From Blastococcus aggregatus (GTDB lineage Bacteria > Actinomycetota > Actinomycetes > Mycobacteriales > Geodermatophilaceae), in contig NZ_OBQI01000001.1 in NCBI RefSeq assembly GCF_900221005.1, positions 496,001 to 560,000 of the forward strand: a stretch of DNA of 64,000 nt, given 5' to 3'. Each line of letters opens with the position of its first letter. The first letter of the stretch is position 1. Below the pieces are notes generated by a model. That model was not told the origin of the DNA. It saw only the letters and a program-made list of their open reading frames with translations, and searched no databases. Shown here piece by piece: positions 46,230 to 55,481 of this stretch. The position numbers and the translations under genes are program-made.

Positions 46230-46957
46230 GCACCGACAGCACCCAGGACTCCCAGACCGTCACCGCCGTGGTGGCCAGCGCTGCCCGGGCCGCCGCGACC
46301 CTGGTCCCGGCCACGACGCAGCTGGTCGCGGGCACCCCGGTCAGCGACCCCGACAGCGTCTCGCTCCCCCCGGGCGCGGCCTCGGCGGTCACGGCCGGCC
46401 TGTCGGGCGAGGTGACCGGCGACGTCGTCCTCGTCGTCTCCGCCGACGTCGTGGAAGCGCTGAGCAACTCCCCCGTCGGCAAGATGGACGTCGCGGCGGC
46501 ACTGCGCCCGGCCCTCGAGGCCGCAGCGGCGACGCTCGGCCAGGTGCGCGTCGCCTCCGAGCGGCTCGTGGACCCGGTCACCGCCCTCGACGGGTTGCGC
46601 GACAAGGGCATGTTCGTCGCCGTCCCGCTCATGGCCGACGGCGAGCACCAGGCGACCTTCGCACTGCAGGTGGACCTGCCGGCCGCGCGCACCCCGAGCG
46701 GCAGCCTGGACCTGCTGCGCCACGTGGCCATGGAGGTCACCGTCGAGATCGGCCGCACCCGGATGACCGTCCAGGAGCTGCTCTCGCTGCACCCGGGCGA
46801 GGTGGTCGAGCTCGACCGTGCGGCCAGCGCGCCGGCGGACCTGCTGGTCAACGGCACCCTCATCGCCCGCGGCGAGGTCGTGGTCGTCGACGAGGACTTC
46901 GGCCTGCGGATCAGCGAGATCGTCAGCGACGCCGCCGAGCTGGGTGTGAGTGCGTGA
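46226..46957 (+). CDS. fliN: Flagellar motor switch protein FliN (long, FliY-like)
   Basis: The product has 243 residues. The C-terminal 80 residues are the SpoA domain (MEVTVEIGRTRMTVQELLSL, ADLLVNGTLIARGEVVVVDE, DFGLRISEIV). The first 150 residues form an extra domain resembling CheC/FliY (ASAVTAGLSGEVTGDVVLVV). It has no visible CheY-binding peptide. Its stop lies in the second 74-nt module. Confidence 0.92.
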   Translation: MSTDSTQDSQTVTAVVASAARAAATLVPATTQLVAGTPVSDPDSVSLPPGAASAVTAGLSGEVTGDVVLVVSADVVEALSNSPVGKMDVAAALRPALEAAAATLGQVRVASERLVDPVTALDGLRDKGMFVAVPLMADGEHQATFALQVDLPAARTPSGSLDLLRHVAMEVTVEIGRTRMTVQELLSLHPGEVVELDRAASAPADLLVNGTLIARGEVVVVDEDFGLRISEIVSDAAELGVSA

Positions 46958-47025
46958 GCGAGCTTGCGAGCTCACCCATGGGTGGAGCGACGTGGGTCAT
47001 GGGAACGACGAGCGCCAGCGAGGAG
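46952..47025 (+). repeat. 74-nt intergenic module, copy 2 (fliN-fliO)
   Basis: It has the same length and ends as the motA-motB copy. It begins GCG-TGA (the fliN stop) and ends CGACGAGCGCCAGCGAGGAG, with the fliO ATG 5 nt on. The 22-nt left end is identical in both copies; the right 20 nt differ at one base; the 32-nt middle is different. Confidence 0.8.
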
Positions 47026-47030
47026 TGGAC

Positions 47031-47456
47031 ATGACCTGGATGATCATCCGGCTGATCCTGTCGCTGGGGTTCGTCGCGCTGATCCTGCTGTACGCCGCGC
47101 GGCTCGCGAAGAAGCGCGGCCTCGGGCAGGGGTCGAACCTGATCGAGGTCGTCGCGCGCCAGCGCATGGGCCGCTCGAGCACGGTCAACGTCATCCGCAT
47201 CGCCGACGTCGTCCTGGTCGTCGGCGCCACCGAGGAGCAGGTCACGCTGCTCGCCGAGCTCGACTCCGAGGCCGTCGACGCCGCGCAGCGCGAGCGGACG
47301 CCGATGCGCCTGGCGACCGCGCCCGACTCCCACGACGACTCCCCCACCCTGGTCGCCCGGTCCACGTCCGGCGCGCTCGCCGGCTCGGTCCTGGACCGCG
47401 ACGGCTGGGGCAACCTGGTCCACCAGCTCCGCGAGCGGACGGTCCGCCGGTCATGA
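47031..47456 (+). CDS. fliO: Flagellar export protein FliO
   Basis: The product has 141 residues. One N-terminal membrane helix (MIIRLILSLGFVALILLYAA) precedes a small cytoplasmic domain with IEVVARQRMGRSSTVNVIRI and LLVVGATEEQVTLL-like strands (VVLVVGATEEQVTLLAEL). It assists FliP assembly. ATGA overlap with fliP. Confidence 0.9.
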   Translation: MTWMIIRLILSLGFVALILLYAARLAKKRGLGQGSNLIEVVARQRMGRSSTVNVIRIADVVLVVGATEEQVTLLAELDSEAVDAAQRERTPMRLATAPDSHDDSPTLVARSTSGALAGSVLDRDGWGNLVHQLRERTVRRS

Positions 47457-48307
47457 CCGCCCCGCTCCGACGGCGGTCGCGGCTGGACGTGGCCCGGTGG
47501 CGCGCGACGGTCGTCCTGCTGCTGACGCTGCTCGCCGGCCTCGCCGCGGTGCTCGCGGCCGGCCCGGCCGCAGCCGTGCCGACGGCGCCCACCGCGCCCA
47601 CCGACCCGGTCGCGCCGGTCGTCCCCGGCGTCGGCGGCGCCGACGGCGGCGTGGACATCTCCATCGGCGGCGGCTCGGCGAGCACGTCGATCACGCTCAT
47701 CCTGGCCATCACCGTGCTCTCGGTGGCCCCGTCGGTGCTGCTTCTCGCGACCTCGTTCACCAAGATCATCGTCGTCCTGGGGATCACGCGGAACGCCCTC
47801 GGGCTGCCCACCTCGCCGCCCAACCAGGTGCTCACCGGCCTGGCCCTGTTCCTCACGCTGTTCGTGATGGGCCCGGTGTTCGGCGACATCAACGACGTCG
47901 CCGTGCAGCCCTACATGGACGGCGCCATGTCGGTCTCGCAGGCCTACGACGCCGGCGTCGTCCCGCTGCGGGAGTTCCTCCTGGGCAACACCCGCGAGGA
48001 CGAGCTGAAGCTGATGATCGGCCTCTCCGGCGAGGAGGCACCGGCCGACGCGAGCGCGGTGAGCATGACCACCCTCGTCCCCGCGTTCGTGCTCTCCGAG
48101 CTCAAGAGCGCGTTCATCATCGGGCTGGTCATCTTCATCCCGTTCCTGGTGCTCGACATGCTGGTCAGCGCCTCGCTGATGTCGATGGGCATGATGATGG
48201 TGCCGCCCACGATCGTCTCGCTGCCGTTCAAGCTGCTGCTGTTCGTCGTGGTCGACGGCTGGTCGCTGATCACCACCGCGCTCGTCGGCTCGTACGGGGG
48301 TGGGTAG
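47453..48307 (+). CDS. fliP: Flagellar export gate protein FliP
   Basis: The product has 284 residues. A cleavable-type signal sequence (RATVVLLLTLLAGLAAVLAA) precedes the gate core: LLATSFTKIIVVLGITRNAL, PPNQVLTGLALFLTLFVMGP, FVLSELKSAFIIGLVIFIPF and MGMMMVPPTIVSLPFKLLLF. FliP, FliQ and FliR form the export pore. Confidence 0.97.
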   Translation: MTAPLRRRSRLDVARWRATVVLLLTLLAGLAAVLAAGPAAAVPTAPTAPTDPVAPVVPGVGGADGGVDISIGGGSASTSITLILAITVLSVAPSVLLLATSFTKIIVVLGITRNALGLPTSPPNQVLTGLALFLTLFVMGPVFGDINDVAVQPYMDGAMSVSQAYDAGVVPLREFLLGNTREDELKLMIGLSGEEAPADASAVSMTTLVPAFVLSELKSAFIIGLVIFIPFLVLDMLVSASLMSMGMMMVPPTIVSLPFKLLLFVVVDGWSLITTALVGSYGGG

Positions 48308-48309
48308 CG

Positions 48310-48585
48310 ATGTCTGACGCCGACGTCACGGAGATCGCGGCCCAGACGATGATGCTGGCCGCCAAGGTCGCCGCCCCGATCCTGCTCACGGCGCTGGCGG
48401 TGGGCTTCCTGATCTCGCTGTTCCAGGCCGCCACGCAGATCCAGGAACCGACCCTGTCGTTCGTGCCCAAGATGATCTCGGTCGCCGTCGTCCTGCTGAT
48501 CACCGGGAACTGGGTCCTCTCCTCCCTGGTGGACTTCACCGAGCACCTGTTCGACCAGCTGCCCCGACTGCTCGACCGGACCTGA
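48310..48585 (+). CDS. fliQ: Flagellar export gate protein FliQ
   Basis: The product has 91 residues with two membrane helices. QTMMLAAKVAAPILLTALAV and LISLFQAATQIQEPTLSFVP are the FliQ signature. It starts 3 nt after fliP. Confidence 0.97.
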   Translation: MSDADVTEIAAQTMMLAAKVAAPILLTALAVGFLISLFQAATQIQEPTLSFVPKMISVAVVLLITGNWVLSSLVDFTEHLFDQLPRLLDRT

Positions 48586-48588
48586 GCG

Positions 48589-49353
48589 ATGGACCTCACG
48601 GTCCCCGCCGTCACCCTGGTCGCGCTGCTGCTCGGCACCGCACGGGCCGCAGGGTTCGTGCTGCTGGCTCCGCCGTTCAACTCGCGGACCATCCCGGCAC
48701 CGGTCAAGGGCGCGCTGGCGATGGCCCTGTCGCTGCTGCTGTCGACCCAGATCGCACCGACGCTGCCCGAGCCGACGGCCGGCTTCATCGTCGTCGCGGC
48801 CGTGACCGAGGTGATCATCGGCGCGGCGCTCGGCTTCGTCGTCCAGGTGCTCTTCACCGCCGTGCAGATGGCCGGTGACCTCATCGACGTGACCGGCGGT
48901 TTCTCGCTCCAGCCGGCCTACGACCCCCTCTCCATGACCCAGAACGCGTCCATCGGCCGGCTGCACTACCTGCTCGCCGTCACCCTGCTGTTCACCAGCG
49001 GTGGTCATCTGCTGCTGGTGAAGGGGTTCGCCACCTCCTACCAGGGGATGCCGGTCGGCGGCGAGGTCCCGGTCGACCAGCTCGGGGCGGTGCTCATCCA
49101 GGCTGTGTCGATGATGTTCCTGGCCGCCCTGCAGATCGCCGGGCCGATGGTGGCCGTGCTGCTGCTGGCCGACGTCGCGCTCGCCCTGCTCAGCCGGGCG
49201 GCACCTGCGCTCAACATCTTCGCGATCGGCTTCCCGGTCAAGATCACGCTGACCCTCGTCATGCTCGGCCTCACCTTCCCGCTGCTGCCACCGGCGCTCG
49301 ACGCGCTGCTCGAGCACGGTGTGCAGGCCATGACCTCCCTCCGGAGCGGCTGA
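48589..49353 (+). CDS. fliR: Flagellar export gate protein FliR
   Basis: The product has 254 residues with about six membrane segments. FVLLAPPFNSRTIPAPVKGA, EVIIGAALGFVVQVLFTAVQ and AAPALNIFAIGFPVKITLTL are typical. It is 3 nt after fliQ. Confidence 0.96.
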   Translation: MDLTVPAVTLVALLLGTARAAGFVLLAPPFNSRTIPAPVKGALAMALSLLLSTQIAPTLPEPTAGFIVVAAVTEVIIGAALGFVVQVLFTAVQMAGDLIDVTGGFSLQPAYDPLSMTQNASIGRLHYLLAVTLLFTSGGHLLLVKGFATSYQGMPVGGEVPVDQLGAVLIQAVSMMFLAALQIAGPMVAVLLLADVALALLSRAAPALNIFAIGFPVKITLTLVMLGLTFPLLPPALDALLEHGVQAMTSLRSG

Positions 49354-49369
49354 CCCGTGGTGATGACCC

Positions 49370-50521
49370 GTGGCTAAGGACGGTCCCGGCGGTGAGAAGA
49401 CCGAGAAGCCCACGCCCCAGCGCCTGAAGAAGGCGCGCAAGGAGGGGCAGATCCCGCGGACCCAGGAGCTGGGCACCTGGGCGGGCATCGCGGCGGCCAG
49501 CGTGCTGCTGCCGATGATCGCGGGCAAGGGCTTCGCGGAGGTGCAGACGCTGTTCGTGCAGATCGGCGCCGTGGCCACCCAGCCCGAGGTCTCGGCGATC
49601 TCCGCACTCCTCGGTCAGGCGCTGACCGCATTCGTGATGACGGTGCTGCCGCTGGCGCTGGGCCTCATGGTCGTCGGCCTCGTGGCGTCCGCCAGCCAGG
49701 GCGGCGTCACCTTCGCCACCAAGGGGATGAAGCCGACGCTGAAGAAGTTCAACCCCCTCACCGGCATGAAGCGCATGTTCGGCACCCAGGGCCTGTGGGA
49801 GGTGACCAAGGCGCTGATCAAGACCATCGCGCTCGCGACGGTCGTGGTCATCACCAGCGACCGGGCGCAGACCCTGGTCTCGTCGGCCGGCGCGCTGCCG
49901 CTGTCGGCGGTGGTGGACACCTTCGTGGACTCGGCGATCCTGATGTTCCGGGTCGTCGCGATGACCGGGCTGGTGATCGCGATCGCCGACTACCTGGTCG
50001 TCCGCAAGAAGATGATGAAGCAGCTCAAGATGAGCAAGTACGAGATCACCCGGGAGTACAAGCAGGCCGAGGGCGATCCGTACATGAAGGCCCACCGCAA
50101 GGGGGTGGCCCTCTCGATGTCGCGCAACCGGATGATGGCCGAGGTCGCCGAGGCCGACGTCCTGCTGGTCAACCCGACCCACGTCGCCGTGGCGCTCAAG
50201 TACGAGGCGGCCAAGGGCGCACCGCGGGTCGTGGCCAAGGGCGCCGGCGAGATCGCCGCCAAGCTGCGCGAGGTCGCCGCCGAGGCGCGCGTGCCCATGG
50301 TCCAGGACATCCCGCTCGCCCGGGCCCTGCACGCGTCGTGCGAACTGGGCCAGGAGGTGCCGCCCCAGCTGTTCACCGCCGTCGCCCGGGTGCTCGCCTT
50401 CGTCATGCACCTGGGCGCCCGCGGCGTGCGCGGTGGCCTGCACCGGCCCGGCTTCGAGCCGCCGGACACCTCCGACCTGCCCAAGGCCGGTCGCCGCCGC
50501 GCCGTCCAGCCCGCCGCCTGA
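49370..50521 (+). CDS. flhB: Flagellar export switch protein FlhB
   Basis: The product has 383 residues. N-terminal GEKTEKPTPQRLKKARKEGQ, four membrane segments, then a cytoplasmic domain with the self-cleaving NPTH site (about residues 268-271; LLVNPTHVAVALKYE). It switches export from hook to filament. GTG 49370 lacks a clear ribosome-binding site, so coupling to fliR is likely. The last 40 residues are a Gly/Arg/Pro-rich tail. Confidence 0.96.
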   Translation: MAKDGPGGEKTEKPTPQRLKKARKEGQIPRTQELGTWAGIAAASVLLPMIAGKGFAEVQTLFVQIGAVATQPEVSAISALLGQALTAFVMTVLPLALGLMVVGLVASASQGGVTFATKGMKPTLKKFNPLTGMKRMFGTQGLWEVTKALIKTIALATVVVITSDRAQTLVSSAGALPLSAVVDTFVDSAILMFRVVAMTGLVIAIADYLVVRKKMMKQLKMSKYEITREYKQAEGDPYMKAHRKGVALSMSRNRMMAEVAEADVLLVNPTHVAVALKYEAAKGAPRVVAKGAGEIAAKLREVAAEARVPMVQDIPLARALHASCELGQEVPPQLFTAVARVLAFVMHLGARGVRGGLHRPGFEPPDTSDLPKAGRRRAVQPAA

Positions 50522-50536
50522 CGCACTCCTCCGGCG

Positions 50537-50567
50537 GTACCGAGCACGCCCCCGCCTGCCGATGAAG
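50537..50567 (+). promoter_or_regulatory. Possible sigma-28-type promoter of flhA
   Basis: GCCGATGAAG (50558-50567) is a good -10 box. The hexamer 15 nt upstream, GTACCG (50537-50542), is a poor -35. A GTG lies 16 nt from the first base of the -10 box, as at fliM. Confidence 0.4.
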
Positions 50568-50573
50568 GGGAAC

Positions 50574-50618
50574 GTGAGCCAGCCCCCGTCTTCCGCACCC
50601 CTGGTGGTGGGCGAGTGA
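50574..50618 (+). CDS. Leader peptide ORF overlapping the flhA start
   Basis: GTG 50574 encodes VSQPPSSAPLVVGE and stops at TGA 50616-50618, sharing GTGA with the flhA start. AAGGGG lies close upstream; with the predicted promoter the ORF could be leaderless. flhA has no ribosome-binding site of its own. The layout copies that at flgB. Confidence 0.42.
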   Translation: MSQPPSSAPLVVGE

Positions 50619-52660
50619 AGGGGGTCGCCAAGGTCGCCGTCCCGGTCGGCGTCGTCGCGATCGTGCTCATGCTGGTCGTGCCCATGCCGGCGGCCCTCAT
50701 GGACCTGCTGATCGGCCTGAACCTCGCGGTCGCACTGCTGGTCCTGCTCGTGGCCATGCAGATCCGCAAGCCGCTGGACTTCGCGGTCTTCCCCTCGCTG
50801 CTGCTGATCGCGACGCTGTTCCGGCTGGCGCTCAACGTCTCCTCGACGCGGCTGGTGCTCACCGACGGCTACGCGGGCAAGGTGATCGAGGCCTTCGGGC
50901 ACATCGTCATCGCCGGCTCGCTGGTCGTCGGCCTGGTGATCTTCGTGATCCTCACCGTCGTGCAGTTCGTGGTCATCACCAACGGTGCCGGCCGCGTGGC
51001 CGAGGTCGGTGCCCGCTTCACCCTCGACGCCATGCCGGGCAAGCAGATGGCCATCGACGCCGACCTCAACGCCGGGCTGATCAACGAGGCGCAGGCGCGC
51101 AAGCGCCGCCACGAGGTCACCGCCGAGGCCGACTTCTACGGCTCGATGGACGGTGCGTCGAAGTTCGTCAAGGGCGACGCCATCGCCGGCATCATCGTCA
51201 CGCTGGTGAACCTCATCGGCGGGTTCGCGATCGGCGTCATGCAGCGCGGGATGGCCCCCGGCGAGGCGGTGACGACGTTCTCGCTGCTGACCGTCGGCGA
51301 CGGCCTGGTCTCGATGATCCCGGCGCTGCTGATGTCCACCGCGACCGGCATCATCGTCACCCGGTCGGCCACCGAGGGCGACATGGGCACCGACCTCATC
51401 GCCCAGCTCGGCCGCTTCAAGCAGCCGGTCCGGATCGCCGGCGGCGCCTCCCTCGCTCTCTGCCTCATCCCCGGTCTCCCCAAGCTGCCGTTCCTGCTCG
51501 TGGGCGGGCTGTTCCTCATCGCCGCGGCCCGCATGACCGAGACGCCGCTGGTCGACGAGGAGGCCGAGGCCGCGGCCGCCGCGATCGACGCCGAGCCGCA
51601 GCCCGACTCCCCCGAGGCGATCGTCGAGAAGATGCGGGTCGACCCGCTGGAGCTCGAGGTCGCCTTCGACCTGGTCGAGCTGGTCGACGCCTCCCGCGGC
51701 GGTGACCTGCTCGACCGCGTCAAGGCGTTGCGCCGGAAGGTCGCCATGGAGACCGGCCTGGTCATCCCGCTGGTCCGCACCCGCGACAACCTGGACCTGC
51801 AGGGCTCGCAGTACGTCATCTGGCTCAACGGCGTCCCCGCCGCCAAGGGCATCTCCCCCGCCGGCACCGTGCTCGCGATCGGGGACAACCTCGACGGGCT
51901 GCCCGGCAAGGCCACCCGCGAGCCGGTGTTCGGCCTCGCCGCCAAGTGGGTGCCGGTCGAGCTGCAGCGCGCCGCGGAGATGGCCGGCGCCACCGTCGTC
52001 GACCGCTCGTCGGTGATCACCACGCACCTGGCCGAGGTCGTCCGCCAGAACGCGGCGGACCTGCTCGGCCGCGAGGACGTGCGCCTGCTCGTGGAGATGA
52101 TCCGCCGCACGCACCCCGTCGTCGTCGAGGAACTGACCCCCTCCCTGCTCACCCTGGGAGAGGTGCAACGGGTGTTGCACGCGTTGCTCGAAGAGGGTGT
52201 GTCGATCAGGGACCTGGTCCGCATCTTCGAGGCACTCTCTGTACGTGCGAAGCATTCGACCGATCTGGACGGACTGGTCGAGGCCGCGCGCAACGCACTC
52301 GGCTCCGCGATCAGCCACCCGTACGTGACCCCCGACGAGCGGCTGCACGTCTTCACCCTCGACCCCGGCTTCGAGCAGCGGCTCCTGGAGTCGGTGCGGC
52401 AGAGCGAGGCCGGCGCCGTCCTGGCCCTGGACGCCGGCACCGTCGACGCGCTGGTCGTGGGCTGCAGCGGGCTGCTCGAGGATGCCGAGCGTCAGGGCCT
52501 CTCCCCCGTGCTCGTGTGCTCGCCGCAGGTCCGCTCCGCCCTGGCGCGGCTCATGCGCCAGGTCCTGCCCCGCCTGCCGGTCATCTCGTACGCCGAGGTG
52601 TCCCGGACGGCTCAGATCGAATCGCTGGGAGTGGTGAGCGGTGCCGTTGCGATCCGTTGA
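50615..52660 (+). CDS. flhA: Flagellar export gate protein FlhA
   Basis: The product has 681 residues. The membrane half has about eight helices with the FHIPEP-family region (KPLDFAVFPSLLLIATLFRL, NVSSTRLVLTDG, FVVITNGAGRVAEVGARFTL, DAMPGKQMAIDADLNAGLI). The cytoplasmic half includes LVPLVRTRDNLDLQG-like strands and YAEVSRTAQIESLGVV at the end. It is the nonameric docking platform for export substrates. GTG 50615. Confidence 0.97.
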   Translation: MKGVAKVAVPVGVVAIVLMLVVPMPAALMDLLIGLNLAVALLVLLVAMQIRKPLDFAVFPSLLLIATLFRLALNVSSTRLVLTDGYAGKVIEAFGHIVIAGSLVVGLVIFVILTVVQFVVITNGAGRVAEVGARFTLDAMPGKQMAIDADLNAGLINEAQARKRRHEVTAEADFYGSMDGASKFVKGDAIAGIIVTLVNLIGGFAIGVMQRGMAPGEAVTTFSLLTVGDGLVSMIPALLMSTATGIIVTRSATEGDMGTDLIAQLGRFKQPVRIAGGASLALCLIPGLPKLPFLLVGGLFLIAAARMTETPLVDEEAEAAAAAIDAEPQPDSPEAIVEKMRVDPLELEVAFDLVELVDASRGGDLLDRVKALRRKVAMETGLVIPLVRTRDNLDLQGSQYVIWLNGVPAAKGISPAGTVLAIGDNLDGLPGKATREPVFGLAAKWVPVELQRAAEMAGATVVDRSSVITTHLAEVVRQNAADLLGREDVRLLVEMIRRTHPVVVEELTPSLLTLGEVQRVLHALLEEGVSIRDLVRIFEALSVRAKHSTDLDGLVEAARNALGSAISHPYVTPDERLHVFTLDPGFEQRLLESVRQSEAGAVLALDAGTVDALVVGCSGLLEDAERQGLSPVLVCSPQVRSALARLMRQVLPRLPVISYAEVSRTAQIESLGVVSGAVAIR

Positions 52661-55481
52661 GGCAGCCAGCCGGGACGACGCCATCGCGGCGGCCCGGGAG
52701 CAGTTCGGCCCGTCCGCCCGGGTGGTCGGCGTGCGCCGGATCCGCTCCGGCGGCGTCCTCGGGTTCTTCGCGACCGAGCGCTACGTGGCCGAGGTCGCGC
52801 CCGAGCCGGCCGGCGCCCCGGGCCTGCCCGCCGCCGTGCCCGCCCGCCCCGCCGGCGCCCTGACCGAGGACCCGGACACCGGCTCGCTGCGCGCCTACGG
52901 GTCTCCCCTGGCCGCGGCCTCGCCGGCCCGCGCGCGCCCCGCGCCGCCGCGCAACGGCGCCGCTGCCTGGGCCGCCGCGGCGGCCCGGTCGGGCAGCCCG
53001 GCCGCACCCGCCGTCCCGGAGCTCGTCGGCGCCTCCTCGGGTGCCGGACGCCGGCCCGAGGCCCTGCGCCCCTCGCTCGAACCCCGCCCCTCCGAGCCCG
53101 CGGACGACGACCTGGTCGACGAGCTCGCCGGCCTGCTCGGTGTCCCGGCTGCGCCGCCCGTCCAGCGGAGCGCGGTGCCCGCCGCGCCTGCCGCCCGGGC
53201 CGCTGTGGCGCCGGCCAGCTTCCCGCGCACCAGCCGCTCGAACCTCCCGCCGGCGTTCCCGGTCGAGGACGACGCGGTCGGGGCGCCGTCGGCTCCCGTG
53301 TCCAGCGCACCCTCACCCTTCACCGCCGCGCTGGCCCGGATGGTGGCCGGCGACCGGGACGTCCAGCACGCGGTGCGCGAGGCGCTGGAGACGTCGGACG
53401 TCGCCCGGTCGGGCGACGAGCAGGACGGGCTCCGGGCCTCGACGCCCGAACCCGAGGCAACGAGTTCGTCAGCGGTGCGGTCGCGCCAGGAGGAGGAAAC
53501 GGTGGGAGACCAGGTCATCGCGCCGCCCTCTCCGTCGGTCGACGAGCGGGCGGACTTCGCCGCCTGGGCGGACGAGTCGTTCGCGGACGCCCCGTTCGCG
53601 GAGACATCGTTCGCGGAGACATCGTTCCCGGAGACCTCGTTCCCCGGGACGTCGTTCCTCGACGAGCCGGCCGCCATCGAGCCGGCGGTCGCCCAGCCGG
53701 TGTCCCGCGAGGAGGCGATCGCCGAGGTGCTGCGCGCCGCTCTGGCGGAGGGGCACTCGGACGACGCCCTCGCCGGGATCCTGCGCGCGGTCGTGGCCGG
53801 CGACTCGCCGCAGGACGTGCTGGCCGAGTCGGTCGAGGGCCTGGTCGTCGAGGTGGCCCCGGTCGTCGAGGTGGTCCCGGTGGTCGAGGTGGTCGCCGAG
53901 GTCGAGGTGCCCGTCGTCGAGCCGTCGGTCGTCGAGGTGGCCCAGGTCGAGATGCCCGTCGAGGTGCCCGTCGTCGTCGAGCAGGTTCCGGCCGTCGCCG
54001 TCGCGCAGTTCGACCTGTTCGCCCCGGTGACCCCGCCGGCCGTCGTCGCTCCGGTCGCGCCCGCGGCGGAGCCGTCGTCGCCGGTCCGGCTGTGGGGCGA
54101 GGTGTCCACGCCGGCCCCGGCCACGACGTCCGCAGCCGCCAGGCCGAACGCCGACATCTGGGGCGATGTCGCACCGGCCGTGCCCGCCCCGACCGCCGCG
54201 ACCCCGCTGTTCGAGACCCCGCTGTTCGAGGAGGCTGCCGACGAGGCCGTCGCCGCGGAGATCGACGAGGTGGAGGTCGACGTCCCGGAGGAGGTCCTCG
54301 CCGAGGACACCGCCGCCGAGGACACCGCCGCGGAGGACGTCGTCGCCGAGACCCTCGCGGAGGAGGCCGGCTCCGCGCTGGACCTCGAGGTGGCACCGCT
54401 GCTCGCCCGCACCGCCAGCGACCCCGCGCCGCTGACCGGGTCCGCGAGCATGGACGCGACCACCGTCATGCCGCCGCTGTCTCTCCTGCCGGGATCGTCG
54501 TCCCGTGGCCGCGGGCTGCCGCCGGTGCCGCCGCGTTCCGGCCGCCCGCCGGTGCCGCCGTCGAGCGGACGCGGGACCGCGCGCTCCGAGCGCCCGGCGT
54601 CCTCCCCCCGCACCCCCGACCTGCTGGCCACGGTGACCCGGCTGCCGGTGGCACCGCTCATGGCCACGCCCGAGACGCCGGACATGCCGGAGCTGGCCGA
54701 GCTCGCCGACCTCATCGAGGCCGACGGTTCGGGTCTGCTGGACTCGCCGGTGCTGCCCGCAGCCGTGCCCGAGCGGCCGACCCGGGTGTGCATCGCCCCG
54801 CCGCGCACTCCCGCGGAGGTGGTCTCCCGGCTCGCCGACCTCGGTGTCCCGGCCGATCTGCTCGGTGCGGCGTTCCTCGCCGACGTCGAGGCCCACGGCA
54901 CCTACGCCGCGCTCACCCGCGCGCTCGCCGACCGGCTGCCGGAGGCACCGGAGCTCCCGACCGGCGCCGGCGACGTCCTCTTCCTCGTGGGCCCGGGCGT
55001 GGAGACGCTGCGCGCCGCGCGCTCGCTGGCCGCGACCCTGCGGCTGGATCCCGACCGCGTGCAGTGGGCCACCCGCGGGGACCTCGTGGGCCTGGCTCCC
55101 GAGGCCAGCCGGATGAGCACCATCGACGCCGCGCTGCGCCGCCGGCAGGACGCCTCGACGTCCGGCACCGTGACGATCGTCGCCGTGGACGCACCGCTGC
55201 GCAGCGACGCCTACTGGATGGCGCAGATGCTGGCCATCTGGACGCCGGTCGCCGTGTGGGCCGTGGTCGAGGCCACCCGCAAGCCCGAGGACCTCGAGCA
55301 CTGGGTCGACGGCCTGGCCCGCGTCGACGCCCTCGTCGTCCAGGACACCGACCTCTCCGCCGACCCGGCCGCCGTGCTGGACCGCCTGGCCGCTCCCGTG
55401 GCGGTCGTCGACGGCGTCCGCGCCACGCCGCACCGGTGGGCGTCGGTGCTGTGCGAGCGGCTGGAGAGCGCGCCGGCATGA
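52641..55481 (+). CDS. flhF: FlhF-like protein with degenerate GTPase and very long linker
   Basis: The product has 946 residues, about twice normal FlhF. Residues 1-55 (AASRDDAIAAAREQFGPSAR, RIRSGGVLGFFATERYVAEV) match the FlhF N-terminus. Residues 60-700 are Ala/Pro/Val/Glu-rich low complexity, with a VVEVVPVVEVVAEVEVPVVE-type stretch near 400. The last 240 residues have the helical NG-domain layout, but the P-loop is replaced by VLFLVGPGVETLRAARSLAA (about 778), with no GK-[ST]. GTP hydrolysis is therefore unlikely. It overlaps flhA by 20 bp. FlhF normally sets flagellar site or number; no FlhG gene is seen. Confidence 0.75.
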   Translation: MPLRSVEAASRDDAIAAAREQFGPSARVVGVRRIRSGGVLGFFATERYVAEVAPEPAGAPGLPAAVPARPAGALTEDPDTGSLRAYGSPLAAASPARARPAPPRNGAAAWAAAAARSGSPAAPAVPELVGASSGAGRRPEALRPSLEPRPSEPADDDLVDELAGLLGVPAAPPVQRSAVPAAPAARAAVAPASFPRTSRSNLPPAFPVEDDAVGAPSAPVSSAPSPFTAALARMVAGDRDVQHAVREALETSDVARSGDEQDGLRASTPEPEATSSSAVRSRQEEETVGDQVIAPPSPSVDERADFAAWADESFADAPFAETSFAETSFPETSFPGTSFLDEPAAIEPAVAQPVSREEAIAEVLRAALAEGHSDDALAGILRAVVAGDSPQDVLAESVEGLVVEVAPVVEVVPVVEVVAEVEVPVVEPSVVEVAQVEMPVEVPVVVEQVPAVAVAQFDLFAPVTPPAVVAPVAPAAEPSSPVRLWGEVSTPAPATTSAAARPNADIWGDVAPAVPAPTAATPLFETPLFEEAADEAVAAEIDEVEVDVPEEVLAEDTAAEDTAAEDVVAETLAEEAGSALDLEVAPLLARTASDPAPLTGSASMDATTVMPPLSLLPGSSSRGRGLPPVPPRSGRPPVPPSSGRGTARSERPASSPRTPDLLATVTRLPVAPLMATPETPDMPELAELADLIEADGSGLLDSPVLPAAVPERPTRVCIAPPRTPAEVVSRLADLGVPADLLGAAFLADVEAHGTYAALTRALADRLPEAPELPTGAGDVLFLVGPGVETLRAARSLAATLRLDPDRVQWATRGDLVGLAPEASRMSTIDAALRRRQDASTSGTVTIVAVDAPLRSDAYWMAQMLAIWTPVAVWAVVEATRKPEDLEHWVDGLARVDALVVQDTDLSADPAAVLDRLAAPVAVVDGVRATPHRWASVLCERLESAPA

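Noticed and set aside
49271-52684. An 1137-residue open frame on the minus strand opposite flhB and flhA
   Set aside because: It is antisense to two certain flagellar genes and has the His/Gly/Asp/Arg-rich makeup of GC-skewed shadow frames. No domain is visible.
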